Positions 61,950-64,000 of a stretch of DNA of 64,000 nucleotides are shown piece after piece. Position 1 is the first letter of the stretch; each line of letters opens with the position of its first letter. Source of the stretch: Bog-532 sp963830385 (GTDB taxonomy: Bacteria > Actinomycetota > Actinomycetes > Streptosporangiales > Streptosporangiaceae); contig CAWHMD010000006.1 of assembly GCA_963830385.1 (NCBI GenBank), positions 310,001-374,000 of the forward strand, read 5' to 3'. The notes beneath the pieces are model-generated. The model was not told where the DNA came from. It searched no databases and saw only the letters and a list, made by a program, of their open reading frames with translations. Both the position numbers and the translations under genes were made by a program.

Positions 61950-63566
61950 ATGGAACTACGGCGAGCCGCTGTGCTCGGCGGGGGACCCGGCGGGCTCTAC
62001 GCCGCCCGGCTGCTGAAGCTCGCGCGCCCCTCCTGCGACGTGGTGGTGTACGAGCAGAGCGAGCCCGGCACCACGTTCGGCTTCGGGGTCGGGCTCGCGG
62101 CCGGCACCCAGCGCAACCTGGCCGCCGCCGATCCCGACACGCTGCGCGACATCACCGCCGCGGGCTACCGGCACAACATGACCATGCAGGCCGGCGGCCG
62201 GACCGTGCTGGTCCACAACGACCGGCAGATCGGCATCGCCCGGACCGAGCTGCTGGCCGTGCTCCAGCGGCACGCGGAAAAGGCGGGCGTGCGGCTGGAG
62301 TTCGGCACCCGGCTGCAGGCCGGCGACGTGGACGCGGACATCGTCATCGCCGCCGACGGGATCAGCAGCGGCACCAGGGACAGTGCTGCTCAGGACGGGG
62401 GAACTGCGGACGGGGGCGACTTCAGCCCCACGATCGAGGTCGGGCGGGGCCTGTACCTGTGGTGCGGGACCGACTTCGCCCTCGACGACGCGGTGTTCAC
62501 GCCGGCCGAGACCGAATACGGCACGTTCGTCACGCACGCTTACCCGTACTCGCCGCAGCACAGCACCTTCCTGATCGAGACCGACGAGGCGACCTGGCGC
62601 CGGGCCGGATTCGACGTCAGCGACGGCGACACGGCCCGTGACGGCTCGGACCTCACCTCGCTGCGGTACCTGGAGCAGGCGTTCGCCGGGCCGCTGCGCG
62701 GGCACGAGCTGATCGGCAACCGGACCCGGTGGAACCGCTTCCGCACCGTCCGCTGCGGGCGCTGGTGGTCCGGCCGGACCGTGCTGCTGGGCGACGCCGC
62801 CCACACGGCCCACTTCTCCATCGGCTCGGGCACCAAGCTGGCCATGGAGGACGCGATCGGCCTGGTCGAGGCGCTCGGCACCGAGCCGGACGCCGCGTCC
62901 GCGTTCGGGCGGTACGAGGCCACCCGCCGCCCGGCCGTGGAGCGGCTGCAGGAGCTGGCCCGCCGCAGCCAGCTGTGGTGGGAATCGTTCCCGAGCCGCC
63001 TCCACCTGCCGGCCGAGCGGCTGATGGTGGCCTACATGACCCGGGCCGGGAACGTGGGCCTGGACCGCTTCGCCGCCACCAACCCCGCGGTGGTGGCCAG
63101 CGCCTTGGCGCAGTACGACAGCGTCGGGTCGGGTGTGGCTCATGGAACTGAAGGTGTTTTTGGGGTCGAGGGGGCTGCTGGCGGCCCGGCGATGCCTGCG
63201 GACATCACCCGGTGGGTGCTGAGCCGGCCCCTGGAGCGTGGCGGCCGGACGTTCCCCGGCCGGGTGCTCGGCGACCCGGGCGAGGTGACCCTGCAGCCGG
63301 TGACCGACGTGGTGAGGGATCCGTGGGACGAGGCCGGGGACGCGGTGGTCCGGCGGGCCCGGGCGGCCCGGGGCGACGGCTTCTGGTTCACCGGGCCGGC
63401 CGACCGGGCGGCGGTGCTGACCCGGCTGGACCTCGCCGAACGGGTCCGGACCGAGGTCGGCGGGCTCATCGTTGTCGACGGGCCGGCCGGGCTGCGCGAC
63501 GACCTGGCGGCCGCCCTGGTCAGTGACCGGGCCGACCTGATCTCCTACTCCGAGGAGGGCAAATGA
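61950..63566 (+). CDS. FAD-dependent monooxygenase, aryl-CoA hydroxylase-like
   Basis: A 538-residue class A flavoprotein. AVLGGGPGGLYAARLLKLAR is the FAD dinucleotide site; TTFGFGVGLAAGTQRNL, then VIAADGISSGTR (DG motif) and VLLGDAAHTAHFSIGSGTKL followed by AMEDAIGLVEAL (GD motif). The SIGSGTKLA(M/L)EDAI run is typical of salicylyl-CoA and aminobenzoyl-CoA hydroxylases. The last 170 residues (VLSRPLERGGRTFPGRVLGD) are an extra C-terminal module. It overlaps the acyl-CoA ligase start by ATGA, fitting a CoA-thioester substrate. Confidence 0.83.
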   Translation: MELRRAAVLGGGPGGLYAARLLKLARPSCDVVVYEQSEPGTTFGFGVGLAAGTQRNLAAADPDTLRDITAAGYRHNMTMQAGGRTVLVHNDRQIGIARTELLAVLQRHAEKAGVRLEFGTRLQAGDVDADIVIAADGISSGTRDSAAQDGGTADGGDFSPTIEVGRGLYLWCGTDFALDDAVFTPAETEYGTFVTHAYPYSPQHSTFLIETDEATWRRAGFDVSDGDTARDGSDLTSLRYLEQAFAGPLRGHELIGNRTRWNRFRTVRCGRWWSGRTVLLGDAAHTAHFSIGSGTKLAMEDAIGLVEALGTEPDAASAFGRYEATRRPAVERLQELARRSQLWWESFPSRLHLPAERLMVAYMTRAGNVGLDRFAATNPAVVASALAQYDSVGSGVAHGTEGVFGVEGAAGGPAMPADITRWVLSRPLERGGRTFPGRVLGDPGEVTLQPVTDVVRDPWDEAGDAVVRRARAARGDGFWFTGPADRAAVLTRLDLAERVRTEVGGLIVVDGPAGLRDDLAAALVSDRADLISYSEEGK

Positions 63567-64000
63567 GCGAGCAGGAGGGCCGCGGCGGTGCCTGGACTGA
63601 GGAGCGCCAAGCGAGGAACGAGCGCGGGCGCGACGAGGGAAGGCATCGCCTTGAAGCGGACCGTGGGCGAGCGGGAGGCACTGGCAGGTGGGGAGATCGG
63701 GTGGTGCGGTACCCGGAGGACGTGGTGCGCCAGTACCGGCTGGCCGGCCTGTGGGGCAGCCGGACCATCGCGGAGGAGTTCCACGCGGTGGCGACGGCCC
63801 ACCCCGGCCGGGACGCGGTGGTCGCCCTCGACGGCCGGCTGACCTTCCGCGAGCTGGACGAGCGCAGCGACCAGCTGGCGGCGGGGCTGGCCGGGCTCGG
63901 GCTGGTGCCCGGCGACCCGGTGCTGTTCCAGGTCACCAACCGGCTGGGGACGGTGCTGGCCTGGTACGGGGTGCTCAAGGCGGGCCTGATCCCGGTGTGC
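63563..64000 (+). CDS. Acyl/aryl-CoA ligase, N-terminal part (cut by window end)
   Basis: Open to the window edge. The recognisable part is ANL-superfamily: VVRQYRLAGLWGSRTIAEEF, then LDGRLTFRELDERSDQLAAG, LAGLGLVPGDPVLFQVTN and VLAWYGVLKAGLIPV, close to aryl acid-AMP ligases. Two starts are possible: ATG 63563, overlapping the monooxygenase stop, gives a 46-residue basic leader of odd composition; GTG 63701 has GGGGAG 5 bases upstream and begins where homology begins. The DNA between them (63590-63660) looks like an inserted repeat. Likely activates an aromatic acid for the monooxygenase. Confidence 0.8.
   Translation, partial: MSEQEGRGGAWTEERQARNERGRDEGRHRLEADRGRAGGTGRWGDRVVRYPEDVVRQYRLAGLWGSRTIAEEFHAVATAHPGRDAVVALDGRLTFRELDERSDQLAAGLAGLGLVPGDPVLFQVTNRLGTVLAWYGVLKAGLIPVC

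Overview
The window is chromosomal DNA from a high-GC Gram-positive bacterium, almost certainly an actinomycete. Evidence: GC-rich third codon positions, frequent GTG starts, ATGA/GTGA gene overlaps, DUF1990, LGFP-repeat and Suc_Fer-like proteins, and actinobacterial HyuA/HyuB. No tRNA, rRNA, CRISPR or IS element was seen. Genus cannot be assigned by reading alone.

Layout. (1) 0-5 kb: a DUF1990 pair, a VOC protein and a large sacsin-type HATPase protein. (2) 5.6-42.9 kb: a large extracellular polysaccharide locus. It opens with an ECF-type sigma factor. It holds nucleotide-sugar genes (cytidylyltransferase, HemL-like aminotransferase, RfbC epimerase, two NovU/TylCIII-type methyltransferases, AlgD-like dehydrogenase, SDR epimerase), the initiating sugar-phosphate transferase, five glycosyltransferases, Wzx flippase, Wzy polymerase, a Wzz-like protein, a pyruvyl transferase, an AsnB-like protein, a CapK ligase, a PIG-L deacetylase, a PhyH dioxygenase, and three polysaccharide-active enzymes (DUF4038, exported GH-like, heparinase II/III). 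(3) 42.9-57 kb: housekeeping and accessory genes (ABC-F, GNAT-AAA+ fusion, ROK regulator with DUF1479, nitronate monooxygenase, Ogt, PPOX, MFS), with a three-gene operon of a Gly/Asp-rich repeat peptide, a JmjC/cupin oxygenase and a Suc_Fer-like protein at 46.4-48.8 kb. (4) 57.3-64 kb: HyuB-HyuA ATP-dependent carboxylase or hydrolase genes divergent from a flavin monooxygenase and an acyl-CoA ligase, resembling aromatic-acid catabolism.

The main discoveries: (a) thirteen intergenic sites in the polysaccharide locus share one promoter architecture, GTATCA(C/A/G), exactly 16 nt, then (C/G)TC-type -10, each pointing into the adjacent gene. This suggests one ECF sigma regulon, possibly run by the sigma factor at 5.6 kb. 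(b) A Wzx-pyruvyl transferase segment was duplicated around a lower-GC insert and then decayed reciprocally: one copy kept Wzx, the other kept the pyruvyl transferase. A third Wzx fragment lies in tandem. (c) The repeat peptide-oxygenase-ferredoxin operon looks like an undescribed peptide-modification system. (d) The AsnB-like gene lacks the catalytic Cys2 and carries a frameshift; a GT4 gene pair also lacks a stop between them.
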